A stretch of DNA of 64,000 bases from the NCBI GenBank assembly GCA_003480425.1, contig QUJA01000009.1, positions 38,754-102,753 of the forward strand. Reading direction: 5' to 3'. Positions 52,701 to 60,437 of the stretch are shown here, piece after piece; the first letter of the stretch is position 1, and every line of letters starts with the position of its first letter. The position numbers were made by a program, and so were the translations under genes. The notes under the pieces are model-generated. The model was not told the origin of the DNA and ran no database searches. It worked only from the letters and a program-made list of their open reading frames with translations. Source of the DNA: Firmicutes bacterium AM31-12AC. Lineage in GTDB: Bacteria > Bacillota > Clostridia > Lachnospirales > Lachnospiraceae.

Positions 52701-54170
52701 TTAATTCAATTCTTGAAACAAACCTTTTAATGTCGGGTAAATCTGTCTGAATTTCTGATAACGCTCTTCATATTTTGCTACCAGTTCTGCATCCGGTTCC
52801 ACCGTATCTACAATTTTCACAAGCTTCTCTGTTGCTTCTTCAACGCTTGCAAATTCTTTGCAGCCTACCGCTGCCAAAATCGCTCCGCCATATCCAGGAC
52901 CTTCTTCGCTTTCAATGACATCCACCTTCAAATTCATTACATTTGCAACAATCTTTTTCCAAAGCGGACTCTTTGCTCCGCCTCCGCAAATTTTTGTACG
53001 CTCAATCTGGATTCCAAGACTTCTCGCCACTTCCAAAGAATCACGTAACCCAAATGCAACACCTTCCAGAACTGCCTGTGTCATATCCTCTCTTGTTGTA
53101 TCCATTGTCATTCCGATAAATGTTGCTCTTGCCTTTGGATCATTGTGCGGTGAACGCTCTCCCATCAAATACGGAAGATAAAACACCTTGTTTTCTCCAA
53201 GTTTACGAATCTGTTCCTGCTCTTTTGCATATTCTTTTGTCTTCAGAATCTCATCCATCCACCATTTATTACAAGATGCCGCACTTAGCATACATCCCAT
53301 CAAATGATAGTAACCATCTGCATGGTCGAATGAATGCAAGGCGTTATGTTCATCTACCCCGAATTTCTTGCTGGAAATAAAAATGGTTCCTGATGTTCCA
53401 AGAGAAATATTACATCTTCCTTCTCCAACCGTTCCTGTTCCAACCGCCGCTGCTGCATTATCTCCTGCTCCTGCAATCACTTTCACACTCGACGGGATTC
53501 CAAGCTCTTCTGCAATCTCTGGTTTCACATTTCCGACCACTTCATAACTCTCATATAGTGTCGGAAGCTGTTCCTCTTTTACATTACAGATTTCCAACAT
53601 CTCTTTTGACCAGCATTTGTGCTCTACATCAAGTAACAACATACCGGATGCATCTGAATAGTCTGTGCAGTGAACACCGCTTAACACATATGCAAGATAA
53701 TCTTTTGGTAACATAATCTTGTTGATCTTTGCAAAATTCTCCGGTTCCTGTTCTTTCAGCCAAAGAATCTTCGGTGCTGTAAATCCTGCAAATGCAATGT
53801 TTGCCGTATATTTTGAAAGCTTATCCTTTCCGATCACTTCGTTCAGATAATCTGTCTCTTTTGTTGTTCTTCCATCATTCCATAAAATTGCCGGACGGAT
53901 CACTTCATCATTCTCATCTAACACGACCAGTCCGTGCATCTGTCCGCCAAAGCTGATTCCTGCAATCTGACTCTTGTCCGCGTCTGCGATCAATTCTTTG
54001 ATCCCTGCCAGTGACTGCTCTTTCCAGTCCTGCGGATTCTGTTCTGACCAGCCCGGATGTGGAAAACTAAGCGGATATTCTTTTGAAACAATATTATGAA
54101 TCTTTCCCTTTTCATCCATCAACAATAACTTTACTGCCGATGTTCCAAGATCTACTCCTATATATAACAT
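52701..54170 (-). CDS. xylB: Xylulokinase
   Basis: 489 aa FGGY carbohydrate kinase. GVDLGTSAVKLLLMDEKG, AGISFGGQMHGLVVLDE, PAILWNDGRT, GAGDNAAAAVGTGTV, SLGTSGTIF, GGGAKSPLWKKIVA. Phosphorylates D-xylulose (or a related ketose) to feed the pentose phosphate pathway. Last gene of the operon with the isomerase and DUF4867. Confidence 0.93.
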   Translation of the reverse strand: MLYIGVDLGTSAVKLLLMDEKGKIHNIVSKEYPLSFPHPGWSEQNPQDWKEQSLAGIKELIADADKSQIAGISFGGQMHGLVVLDENDEVIRPAILWNDGRTTKETDYLNEVIGKDKLSKYTANIAFAGFTAPKILWLKEQEPENFAKINKIMLPKDYLAYVLSGVHCTDYSDASGMLLLDVEHKCWSKEMLEICNVKEEQLPTLYESYEVVGNVKPEIAEELGIPSSVKVIAGAGDNAAAAVGTGTVGEGRCNISLGTSGTIFISSKKFGVDEHNALHSFDHADGYYHLMGCMLSAASCNKWWMDEILKTKEYAKEQEQIRKLGENKVFYLPYLMGERSPHNDPKARATFIGMTMDTTREDMTQAVLEGVAFGLRDSLEVARSLGIQIERTKICGGGAKSPLWKKIVANVMNLKVDVIESEEGPGYGGAILAAVGCKEFASVEEATEKLVKIVDTVEPDAELVAKYEERYQKFRQIYPTLKGLFQELN

Positions 54171-54190
54171 AATCTAAAAATCCTTTCTTT

Positions 54191-54278
54191 ACCTAACGCT
54201 TAGCAAGATCTTTTCGAGCTTAGCGTTTAGGTACACCTCGGCATCAGACGAGGTCTTTTCGAATTGATGTCCAAGCGT
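54191..54278. repeat. Two-hairpin repeat, copy A (before xylB)
   Basis: Hairpin 1 ACCTAACGCT...AGCGTTTAGGT (54191-54232) and hairpin 2 ACACCTCGGCATC...GATGTCCAAGCGT (54233-54278), each with an internal GAGGT(A/C)TTTTCGA-type loop. It ends about 20 bases before the xylB start. Hairpin 2 is less perfect than in copy B (56496-56586). Confidence 0.7.
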
Positions 54279-54298
54279 ATTTCCGCACCATTTATATC

Positions 54299-55783
54299 CT
54301 ATGCCCAAGGATTCTCTGTTGGGTAGCGTACTCCTGCCGGCTGGTTATATCCGATTTCTTCTACCGGCACACCAATATATTTGAATACTTCAAATAATGC
54401 TTTTCCGTAGTTACCGAATGCAACTGCTCCGTGATGTGGGAAATTCTTCTCAATCAGTACATGACGATAAAATCTTCCCATTTCCGGAATCGCAAATACA
54501 CCGATTGCTCCAAATGAACGGCTTGCTACAGGAAGTACTTCACCTTGTGCTATGTATGCACGAAGTTTGTTGTCTGATGTACTCTGCAGGCGATAGAATG
54601 TAATATCTCCAGGCACGATATCTCCTTCCAATGTTCCCTGTGTCACTTCTTCCGGCAATGCTCTCGCCATAATAAGCTGATATCTCATTTCACAGAACGA
54701 TAATTTACTTGATGCTGTGTTTCCACAATGGAATCCCATAAATGTATCTTTGTGTGTGTAAGGGAATTTTCCTTCAATATCTTCTTTGTACATATCTGCA
54801 GGCACGTTGTTGTTAATATCAAGCAATGTAACTGTGTCCTGACTTACAACGGTTCCTATGAATTCACTCAATGCTCCGTAAATATCAACCTCGCAGGATA
54901 CAGGGATTCCCTGTGCTGTCAGACGGCTGTTTACATAACATGGTACAAAACCAAACTGTGTCTGGAATGCAGGCCAGCATTTTCCTGCAATCGCAACATA
55001 TTTACGATATCCTCTGTGTTCCTTAATCCAGTCTTTTAATGTCAATTCATACTGTGCAAGCTTTGGAAGAACTTCCGGTTTTTTATTACCTTCTCCAAGC
55101 TCTTCTTCCATCTCTTTTACGATTGCAGGGATTCTCTCGTCTCCTTCATGTTTGTTGAATGCCTCAAACAAATCAAGTTCTGAATTTTCTTCAATCTCAA
55201 CACCAAGATTATATAACTGCTGGATTGGAGCATTACATGCAAGGAAATTCAGTGGACGTGGTCCAAAGCTGATAATCTTCAAATCATTTAATCCGATGAT
55301 TGCACGTGCGATTGGACGGAACTCAGCAATCATGTCAGCACACTCTTCTGCTGTTCCGATTGGATACTCCGGAATATATGCTTTAATATTTCTCAATTTC
55401 AAATTATAACTTGCATTGAGCATTCCACAGTAAGCATCTCCTCTTCCCTGAATCAGATTGTCTCCTGTCTCCTCTGCTGCTGCAACAAACATCTTTGGTC
55501 CTTCAAAATGTTTTGCAAGTAATGTCTCTGCGATCTCCGGTCCAAAGTTTCCAAGATATACAACCAACGCATTACATCCTTGGGCTTTAATATCTTCCAA
55601 TGCCTGTACCATATGGATTTCACTCTCTACGATGCAGATTGGACATTCGTAAATGTCAGCCTCTCCATATTTTGCTTTATACGCATTCATAAGTGCTGCT
55701 CTTCTATTTACAGATAAGCTCTCCGGGAAACAATCTCTACTTACTGCTACAACTCCGATTTTCAATTCTGGCATATTACTCAT
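54299..55783 (-). CDS. L-fucose/L-arabinose isomerase family protein
   Basis: 494 aa, cytosolic aldose-ketose isomerase of the FucI/AraA superfamily. VRYPTENPWA end, HCGNTASSKLSFCEMRYQLIMARALPEE, GDITFYRLQSTSDNKLRAYIAQGEVLP, HHGAVAFGNYGKALFEVFKYIG. Paired with xylB and an AraC regulator. It probably converts an aldose to the ketose phosphorylated by XylB-like kinase. The true sugar (arabinose, fucose or a pentose) is not settled by sequence. Likely ATG at 55783 or 55774. Confidence 0.9.
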   Translation of the reverse strand: MSNMPELKIGVVAVSRDCFPESLSVNRRAALMNAYKAKYGEADIYECPICIVESEIHMVQALEDIKAQGCNALVVYLGNFGPEIAETLLAKHFEGPKMFVAAAEETGDNLIQGRGDAYCGMLNASYNLKLRNIKAYIPEYPIGTAEECADMIAEFRPIARAIIGLNDLKIISFGPRPLNFLACNAPIQQLYNLGVEIEENSELDLFEAFNKHEGDERIPAIVKEMEEELGEGNKKPEVLPKLAQYELTLKDWIKEHRGYRKYVAIAGKCWPAFQTQFGFVPCYVNSRLTAQGIPVSCEVDIYGALSEFIGTVVSQDTVTLLDINNNVPADMYKEDIEGKFPYTHKDTFMGFHCGNTASSKLSFCEMRYQLIMARALPEEVTQGTLEGDIVPGDITFYRLQSTSDNKLRAYIAQGEVLPVASRSFGAIGVFAIPEMGRFYRHVLIEKNFPHHGAVAFGNYGKALFEVFKYIGVPVEEIGYNQPAGVRYPTENPWA

Positions 55784-55863
55784 CTTTTATACCAACCTTT
55801 CTTTTTATTTTATATCTGTTATAATTTTCCACACACTTCGTAAATTTCAAATAAGTTATTCAC

Positions 55864-56478
55864 TTACAATGTGATATTTTCACCTTGTAATCCACAAAAT
55901 GCACCTTCGATTCCTGCTTCTTCATGTGCAATCAGCCATTTATTCTTTGCCGTGATCAACTTATCTTCTCCGTTCTCTCCGATAGGAAATGTAAGTTCTG
56001 TATTCGTTCCAGCCGGAAGAACTACCACACAGCGGAATCCGCCTTCTACTGCCGTGCATGGTGCATAATGTAATGTTGTCGCATACATTTCCACTACTGT
56101 CCCTGCCGGAACATAAAATGCTTCTACAAGAGAAGTATCATATATAAAATCATCCTTTACATCCTGCTGTGCACCAAGCAATAAAATCATATCTGTAACT
56201 GCAATATTAATCTCTGATGAGCGGTGATACTCCAATGCATTTAACTTGTTATTATCGCCATTGCAATACCCTATCTGAATCGGCAGTCCACCGTAAGCAC
56301 GATTCTGGAATGCTTCTGCTTCCGGAAGTGCTTCCATCTCTTCTACGGCTGGCACATAAATGACATCTTTCGGAAGTGGGGTATGCTCCATTTCTTTTAA
56401 GATTCTGTCGATTGAATACCCTTCCAGAACCCGTCCATATTTTCCAAATGACGCATCTGTAATTTTCTGTATCTCCAT
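55864..56478 (-). CDS. DUF4867 family protein
   Basis: 204 aa, cupin-like beta-rich pattern (ALEYHRSSEINIAVTDMILLLG, EAFYVPAGTVVEMYATTLHYAPC, FRCVVVLPAGTNTELTF). Found with FucI-family isomerase and kinase genes in gut Firmicutes; probably a sugar epimerase, isomerase or mutarotase-like helper. AAGGAGGAACC precedes the ATG at 56478, right after repeat copy B. First gene of the sugar operon. Confidence 0.85.
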   Translation of the reverse strand: MEIQKITDASFGKYGRVLEGYSIDRILKEMEHTPLPKDVIYVPAVEEMEALPEAEAFQNRAYGGLPIQIGYCNGDNNKLNALEYHRSSEINIAVTDMILLLGAQQDVKDDFIYDTSLVEAFYVPAGTVVEMYATTLHYAPCTAVEGGFRCVVVLPAGTNTELTFPIGENGEDKLITAKNKWLIAHEEAGIEGAFCGLQGENITL

Positions 56479-56495
56479 GATTTTGGTTCCTCCTT

Positions 56496-56603
56496 ACCTA
56501 AACGCTTTGCGAGGTATTTTCGAGCTTAGCGTTTAGGTACACTTCGGCATCAGACGAGGTATTTTCGAGTCGATGTCCGAAGGTGTTTCCTTACCTAAAC
56601 GCT
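56496..56603. repeat. Two-hairpin repeat, copy B, plus a partial third arm
   Basis: Hairpin 1 ACCTAAACGCT...AGCGTTTAGGT (56496-56538) and hairpin 2 ACACTTCGGCATC...GATGTCCGAAGGTGT (56539-56586); then another ACCTAAACGCT arm (56593-56603). It merges with the AAGGAGG site of the DUF4867 gene. Confidence 0.75.
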
Positions 56604-56752
56604 TTACGAAATCCTGTATCTTCAATATAACAAGATTTTGCAGCTTCTTCGACCAAATACTTATCCAATGTATGGCACTTTTTTGTCTTTTTTGTGTTTT
56701 AGTCACGATATTGTCCATGCGTAAAATTGTTATTTAATTCACGACGGCCTCT
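56604..56752. other. Possible 3' remnant of a deleted gene, otherwise no feature
   Basis: On the minus strand a 35-codon frame ends LVEEAAKSCYIEDTGFRKAFR-stop with protein-like composition, but it has no start codon or ribosome-binding site and its stop falls inside the third repeat arm. This may be the tail of a lost operon gene. Low certainty. Confidence 0.25.
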
Positions 56753-56840
56753 AAGTAAGAAAAAGACTATGCACTCCTGCTCAACTTCGTCGGGCAAGCC
56801 CGACTCCAATTCGCTGGATTGCATAGTCTTTTTCTTGCTT
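56753..56840. terminator. Very strong nested hairpin (bidirectional terminator)
   Basis: Outer arms of 21 bp with one mismatch (56753-56773 and 56820-56840) read AAGTAAGAAAAAGACTATGC on the left. The inner hairpin is GTCGGGC-AA-GCCCGAC (56789-56804). T-rich outer arms on both strands. It isolates the array upstream from the sugar operon. Confidence 0.65.
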
Positions 56841-56901
56841 TGTGGTGTACTGTGATTGAAATAGGTGGAGCGATGATGGATTTACTTTCCTGGGATCTGA
56901 T

Positions 56902-57214
56902 GTATCTATATCCTGGGTTTATTTGCTGTCACAGATGCTTTTTTGACAACTGATGTATCTGCACTGCCTTGATATTCATTGTTGCAGATGCTTTTTTTGA
57001 GACCGATGTATCCGCAACTTACTTTTCTTTAAACTTGCAGATACTTTTCAGCCTGCCTGTCACGTACAATTGTATCTACATCTTGCCTTTTCTGGGATTT
57101 AAAGATACTCCCTTCGCAAATTTTGCATCTACATCCCACGTTTTTGATAACTTGAAGATGCTCTCCATCAAAATTTTGCATCTTCAATCCCCGAAAATTC
57201 CCTGTCGCAGATAC
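56902..57214. repeat. Phased array of six 37-bp palindromic units
   Basis: Units at 56902-56938, 56955-56991, 57008-57044, 57072-57108, 57125-57161 and 57178-57214. Each is exactly 37 bp, begins GTATCT, GTATCC or GCATCT and ends AGATGC or AGATAC; the interiors are diverged. Gaps are 16, 16, 27, 16 and 16 bp, so periods are 53, 53, 64, 53 and 53. Units 1-3 (preceded by GAT) and 4-6 (preceded by TT) form two subfamilies. No coding potential. Probably clustered protein-binding sites upstream of the sugar operon; hairpin RNA is the alternative. Confidence 0.8.
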
Positions 57215-57216
57215 CT

Positions 57217-57226
57217 CCCCCCCCCC
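57217..57226. repeat. C10 homopolymer tract
   Basis: Ten consecutive C in an AT-rich intergenic region, two bases after the last array unit. Such tracts are prone to slipped-strand length change. Confidence 0.7.
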
Positions 57227-57275
57227 AATATCCTTTAAGTTGCTATTTACTTCACAACTTGAGCCAATACATTAC

Positions 57276-57495
57276 TTGCCAAAAAATTGATATAAGAAAT
57301 TCGAGCGAATATGAAATGGGCGCTGGTGACACTTAGAGCGTAAATTTTTGCGTTAATGAATTTGAACGAACGTGTTTGAAGCTGCGTAGCAGCAAGTTTG
57401 AGTTCAAGTTCATTTGCTTTTAGCAAAAATTTACGCTCTTATGTGTCTCCCGCTCATGGAATCTGAGCAAAAATTCTTATATCAATTTTTTGCAA
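57276..57495. repeat. Long imperfect palindrome (MITE-like)
   Basis: Outer arms TTGCC(A)AAAAATTGATATAAGAA (57276-57298) and their mirror at 57474-57495. Second arms GACACTTAGAGCGTAAATTTTTGC and GCAAAAATTTACGCTCTTATGTGTC, then an inner AATGAATTTGAAC/GTTCAAGTTCATT and an apex GCTGC-GTA-GCAGC. The whole 220 bp can fold into one hairpin; no coding frame. Confidence 0.7.
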
Positions 57496-57559
57496 GGAAC
57501 GTATTGTCACCCAGTAAACTAAATAGCAATTTCACACAAGGCCTCTATATCCCCATCAC

Positions 57560-58405
57560 TCACGAATCCTCTCGAAATCCTGCCCTGCGATACTCACTCG
57601 GCAGCACTCCATACTTCTTCCGAAACACCTTCGATAACGCCTTACTATTCGGGAACCCGTTATTTAGCGCAATCTCACTAATCGTATGCTCCGTGTTCGT
57701 CAGCTCTTGATATGCATACTGCACCCGGATACTCTGCAGATAACTCTTATAATTGATTCCTGCATATTTCTGGAACATTCTTGACAAATAAGTCGGCGAA
57801 TAACCAAAGATTTCAGCCAGTGTTTCCAATGAAAGTTCTTCTGTATAATGATCTTTTATGTATGCAGTGATGGTTGATAATCGTGTCAGTTTCTTGTTTC
57901 GCTTTAACATGTCCTGATCAACATCCAGCTCACGATATTTTGTAACTAACAAATAAAGAAGCATGTAATAATAGCTTTTCACCTTCATCTCATACCCACT
58001 TTGTTTGCCAAGATATGCATCGTACATTTTCCAGATCAACTCCATGACCTTCTCATCTTGCACGGTAGAATCATGTGTAAAGCGGATGAACTGCTCACCT
58101 GTAAAATAATCTTCAAAAGTTTTTAATGGCATTTGAAGAACAACTGTCTGATTCTTCTCTTGCGCATCAATAGAATGTATCTCATTAGAATTGACAAGCA
58201 TAAATTCTCCAGCCTCAAGCGGATGTTTCTCTTCATTGATATAAAAAGTTAATCCACCCTCATATACTGCAAATATCTCAATCGAGCGATGCCAATGTTT
58301 ATCTCTGAAATAATTCCCTTGACTTCCTTCAAACAAAAACATTTTAAATGGTAAATCTTCATTTGGTACAATCAATTCATGACTATACTTTTCCGTATTA
58401 TTCAA
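57560..58405 (-). CDS. AraC-family transcriptional regulator with cupin sensor
   Basis: 281 aa. N-terminal cupin (about 20-150: HWHRSIEIFAVYEGGLTFYINEEKHPLEAGEFMLVNSNEIHSI) for sugar binding, C-terminal AraC double HTH (about 180-275: LETLAEIFGYSPTYLSRMFQK and SEIALNNGFPNSKALSKVFRK). Same strand as the sugar operon but separated from it by about 1 kb of repeats. The natural candidate for binding the phased array, though AraC sites usually look different. Confidence 0.93.
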   Translation of the reverse strand: MNNTEKYSHELIVPNEDLPFKMFLFEGSQGNYFRDKHWHRSIEIFAVYEGGLTFYINEEKHPLEAGEFMLVNSNEIHSIDAQEKNQTVVLQMPLKTFEDYFTGEQFIRFTHDSTVQDEKVMELIWKMYDAYLGKQSGYEMKVKSYYYMLLYLLVTKYRELDVDQDMLKRNKKLTRLSTITAYIKDHYTEELSLETLAEIFGYSPTYLSRMFQKYAGINYKSYLQSIRVQYAYQELTNTEHTISEIALNNGFPNSKALSKVFRKKYGVLPSEYRRAGFREDS

Positions 58406-58448
58406 ACTTATCTACCTTCTTTTTTCTGCCATATCATTTCCTGTATTT

Positions 58449-59375
58449 CTAATTTAAGAAGTTCTGTATAATAACATTTTCAGCCTCTTCTTCTGTCAGA
58501 CCAAGTGTACGCAATTTTAACAGCTGCTCATCGTTAATTCGACCGATTGCCGCTTCATGGATAATCGCTGCATTCAAATTACGTGCTCTGATTTCTGGAA
58601 TTGAGCCGACTTCTGCATCATCCATAATAATAGAATCGCACTGGATATGTGCCTGACATTTATTATTTCCAACAGCCTTTGGATGAAATGTCTGGACAGA
58701 TCTGCCTTTTCCAACTGAACGGGAAATAATCTGTGCGGAACTGTCTTCTCCGTTTAATCTCACTTCTATATTCGATTCTGCTGTCTGCTCTCCTTCTGTC
58801 ATAAGACGTTCTGTCACATACAACTTTGCATCTTTTTCCATTTCCACCATTGTCTCGCGAACTGTCGAATCAACGCCTTTTATCTGGGCTGTATCCAATG
58901 TAAATACAGAATTTTCTCCTATATAAATATTAGTAACAGGATTTAAAACTTTTCCTCCCGTACCATTTCCCTCACCATAATGCTTTTCCTCATATCGTAC
59001 ATTTGCATTCTTTCCAACATGGAATGTATGGATTCCGTCATGGCGGCTCTCATTACATCCGCTATTGTGGATTCCGCATCCTGCTACGATCGACACATCT
59101 GCACCGTCTTCGATATAAAAATCATTATAAACAAGATCTGTCATTCCAGATACACTGACAACAACAGGAATATAAACTACCTCGCCTTTTGTTTCTCCAT
59201 CGATATAAATGTTTATTCCCGGTTTATCCTCTTTCTTTTTTATCTTAATATGTTCGCTGTCTCCATGACATATTGATGTTCCGTTTTGACGCAGATTGAA
59301 AGCTCCGCTTTGACTAAACTTGTTATCGTTAATAACATTCAATACTTCTTCTGTAACCTGATCTAACTTTACCAT
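58449..59375 (-). CDS. SufB/SufD-like Fe-S cluster assembly scaffold (SmsB-like)
   Basis: 308 aa, about half to two thirds the size of classical SufB. The beta-helix core ends with FHPKAVGNNKCQAHIQCDSIIMDDAEVGSIPEI and AAIIHEAAIGRINDEQLLKLRTLGLTEEEAENVIIQNFLN, keeping a Cys and the Glu in the HEAAIG segment at positions used for cluster assembly. Start at 59375 (MVKLDQ). It is five bases after sufC. With no SufS, SufU or SufD near, this is the minimal SufC-SufB (SMS-type) arrangement known from anaerobes and archaea. Confidence 0.88.
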   Translation of the reverse strand: MVKLDQVTEEVLNVINDNKFSQSGAFNLRQNGTSICHGDSEHIKIKKKEDKPGINIYIDGETKGEVVYIPVVVSVSGMTDLVYNDFYIEDGADVSIVAGCGIHNSGCNESRHDGIHTFHVGKNANVRYEEKHYGEGNGTGGKVLNPVTNIYIGENSVFTLDTAQIKGVDSTVRETMVEMEKDAKLYVTERLMTEGEQTAESNIEVRLNGEDSSAQIISRSVGKGRSVQTFHPKAVGNNKCQAHIQCDSIIMDDAEVGSIPEIRARNLNAAIIHEAAIGRINDEQLLKLRTLGLTEEEAENVIIQNFLN

Positions 59376-59379
59376 CCGT

Positions 59380-60123
59380 CTATGCTCTCCTTTCTCTGTT
59401 TTCTGCACAGTTATGACACTTTTGAACTCCGTTCAGATACGGAAGAACATCTTCTCTTTTGCCTATTTTTTTAATCTCTCCATCGTCGATAATCATAATA
59501 CGATCTGCCATATCAATGATTTTTTCCTGATGTGAGATTACGATCAGACTCTGCTTCTTTTCTTTATGCATCTCTTCGAATTTCTGTATTAACATTGAAA
59601 AGCTCCACAAATCTATTCCTGCTTCCGGCTCATCGAAAATACATAATTCATGGTCTTTTGCCAGCACCGATGCAATCTCGATTCGCTTCATCTCTCCACC
59701 AGAAAGAGTCCCGTCTATCTGACGCTCCACATACTCTTCTGCGCATAATCCTACTGCAGTAAGCAAATCACAGCATTCATCAATTGACAGACTTCTTCCT
59801 GCTGCCAATGTAAGAAGCTTGGAAACAGGCATTCCTTTGAATCTTGGTGGCTGCTGGAATGCATATCCGATTCCTGCATTTGCCCGATGATTAATATCAT
59901 AATCTGTAATATCCTGCTCATTCAGCATGATTTTTCCACTATCTGCCTTTTCAATTCCTATCAATGTTTTCGCCAACGTAGATTTTCCACCACCATTTGG
60001 TCCGGTAATCACTAACATCTCCCCATCATCTACATGAAATGAAATATCATTGAGAAGACATTTTCGACTCCCATTATCATTTACATATAATGTTAAATTT
60101 TCTGCTTTTAACACTTTCCTCAC
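59380..60123 (-). CDS. sufC: SufC-like ABC ATPase of Fe-S assembly
   Basis: 247 aa. Walker A GPNGGGKST (about 41-49), Q-loop FQQPPRFKG, signature LSGGEMKRIEIA, Walker B LCIFDEPEAGIDL, switch SHQEKI. Energises the SufB-type scaffold. The C-terminus has a CHNCAE cysteine pair, not typical of SufC. Translationally linked to the SufB/D-like gene. Confidence 0.9.
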   Translation of the reverse strand: MRKVLKAENLTLYVNDNGSRKCLLNDISFHVDDGEMLVITGPNGGGKSTLAKTLIGIEKADSGKIMLNEQDITDYDINHRANAGIGYAFQQPPRFKGMPVSKLLTLAAGRSLSIDECCDLLTAVGLCAEEYVERQIDGTLSGGEMKRIEIASVLAKDHELCIFDEPEAGIDLWSFSMLIQKFEEMHKEKKQSLIVISHQEKIIDMADRIMIIDDGEIKKIGKREDVLPYLNGVQKCHNCAENRERRA

Positions 60124-60137
60124 CTCGTATAATTTTA

Positions 60138-60169
60138 TTTAGGAAAACACTTTCCTGATATATAAAAAA
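60138..60169. repeat. TTAGGAAA-type palindrome, second copy
   Basis: TTTAGGAAAACACTTTCCTGATATATAAAAAA matches the palindrome at 40838-40869 at nearly all positions (given here as TTTAGGAAAACACTTTCCT plus the A/T-rich tail). Confidence 0.55.
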
Positions 60170-60199
60170 AGCCTGAGAAACTTAGCATTTCCAGGCTTT
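60165..60199 (-). terminator. Terminator after tRNA-Cys
   Basis: Minus strand AAAGCCTG, loop, CAGGCTTTTTTT. Confidence 0.85.
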
Positions 60200-60208
60200 A
60201 TAGATAAA

Positions 60209-60280
60209 AGGCACAGATCGGATTTGAACCGATGAATCAGGGTGTTGCAGACCCACGCCTTACCACTTGGCTACTGCGCC
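60209..60280 (-). tRNA. tRNA-Cys (GCA)
   Basis: 72 bases. Acceptor GGCGCAG pairs with CTGTGCC (one G-U pair). D arm, anticodon loop TCTGCAAC with anticodon GCA, and T arm with GGTTCAAATCC. Discriminator U73, the cysteine identity base. CCA is not encoded. Located between hydE and sufC, among cysteine/Fe-S genes. Confidence 0.95.
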
Positions 60281-60315
60281 TCACTATATAGATATGGTAT
60301 CCATAACTGTTTTAT

Positions 60316-60344
60316 ATTATACCAAGTATTTTTAGTGGAGTCAA
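60316..60344 (-). promoter_or_regulatory. tRNA-Cys promoter
   Basis: Minus strand TTGACT (60339-60344), 17-bp spacer, TATAAT (60316-60321), ending 36 bases before the tRNA. Confidence 0.75.
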
Positions 60345-60404
60345 ATAAATTTTTGTTTTATTTTGCAGGAAATTTTCTCTTTTGCACAAAATCTTCTCAG
60401 AAAA

Positions 60405-60437
60405 AAGAAAAAATGCCGCTCTTTTTACAGAACAGCA
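60405..60437 (-). terminator. Terminator overlapping the hydE 3' end
   Basis: TGCTGTTCT/AGAGCGGCA stem (60414-60437) followed by TTTTTTC on the minus strand. Confidence 0.6.

Noticed and set aside
56902..57214. CRISPR array
   Set aside because: The repeat units are diverged inside and the gaps are only 16 bp (one 27 bp), with similar sequences; there are no cas genes.
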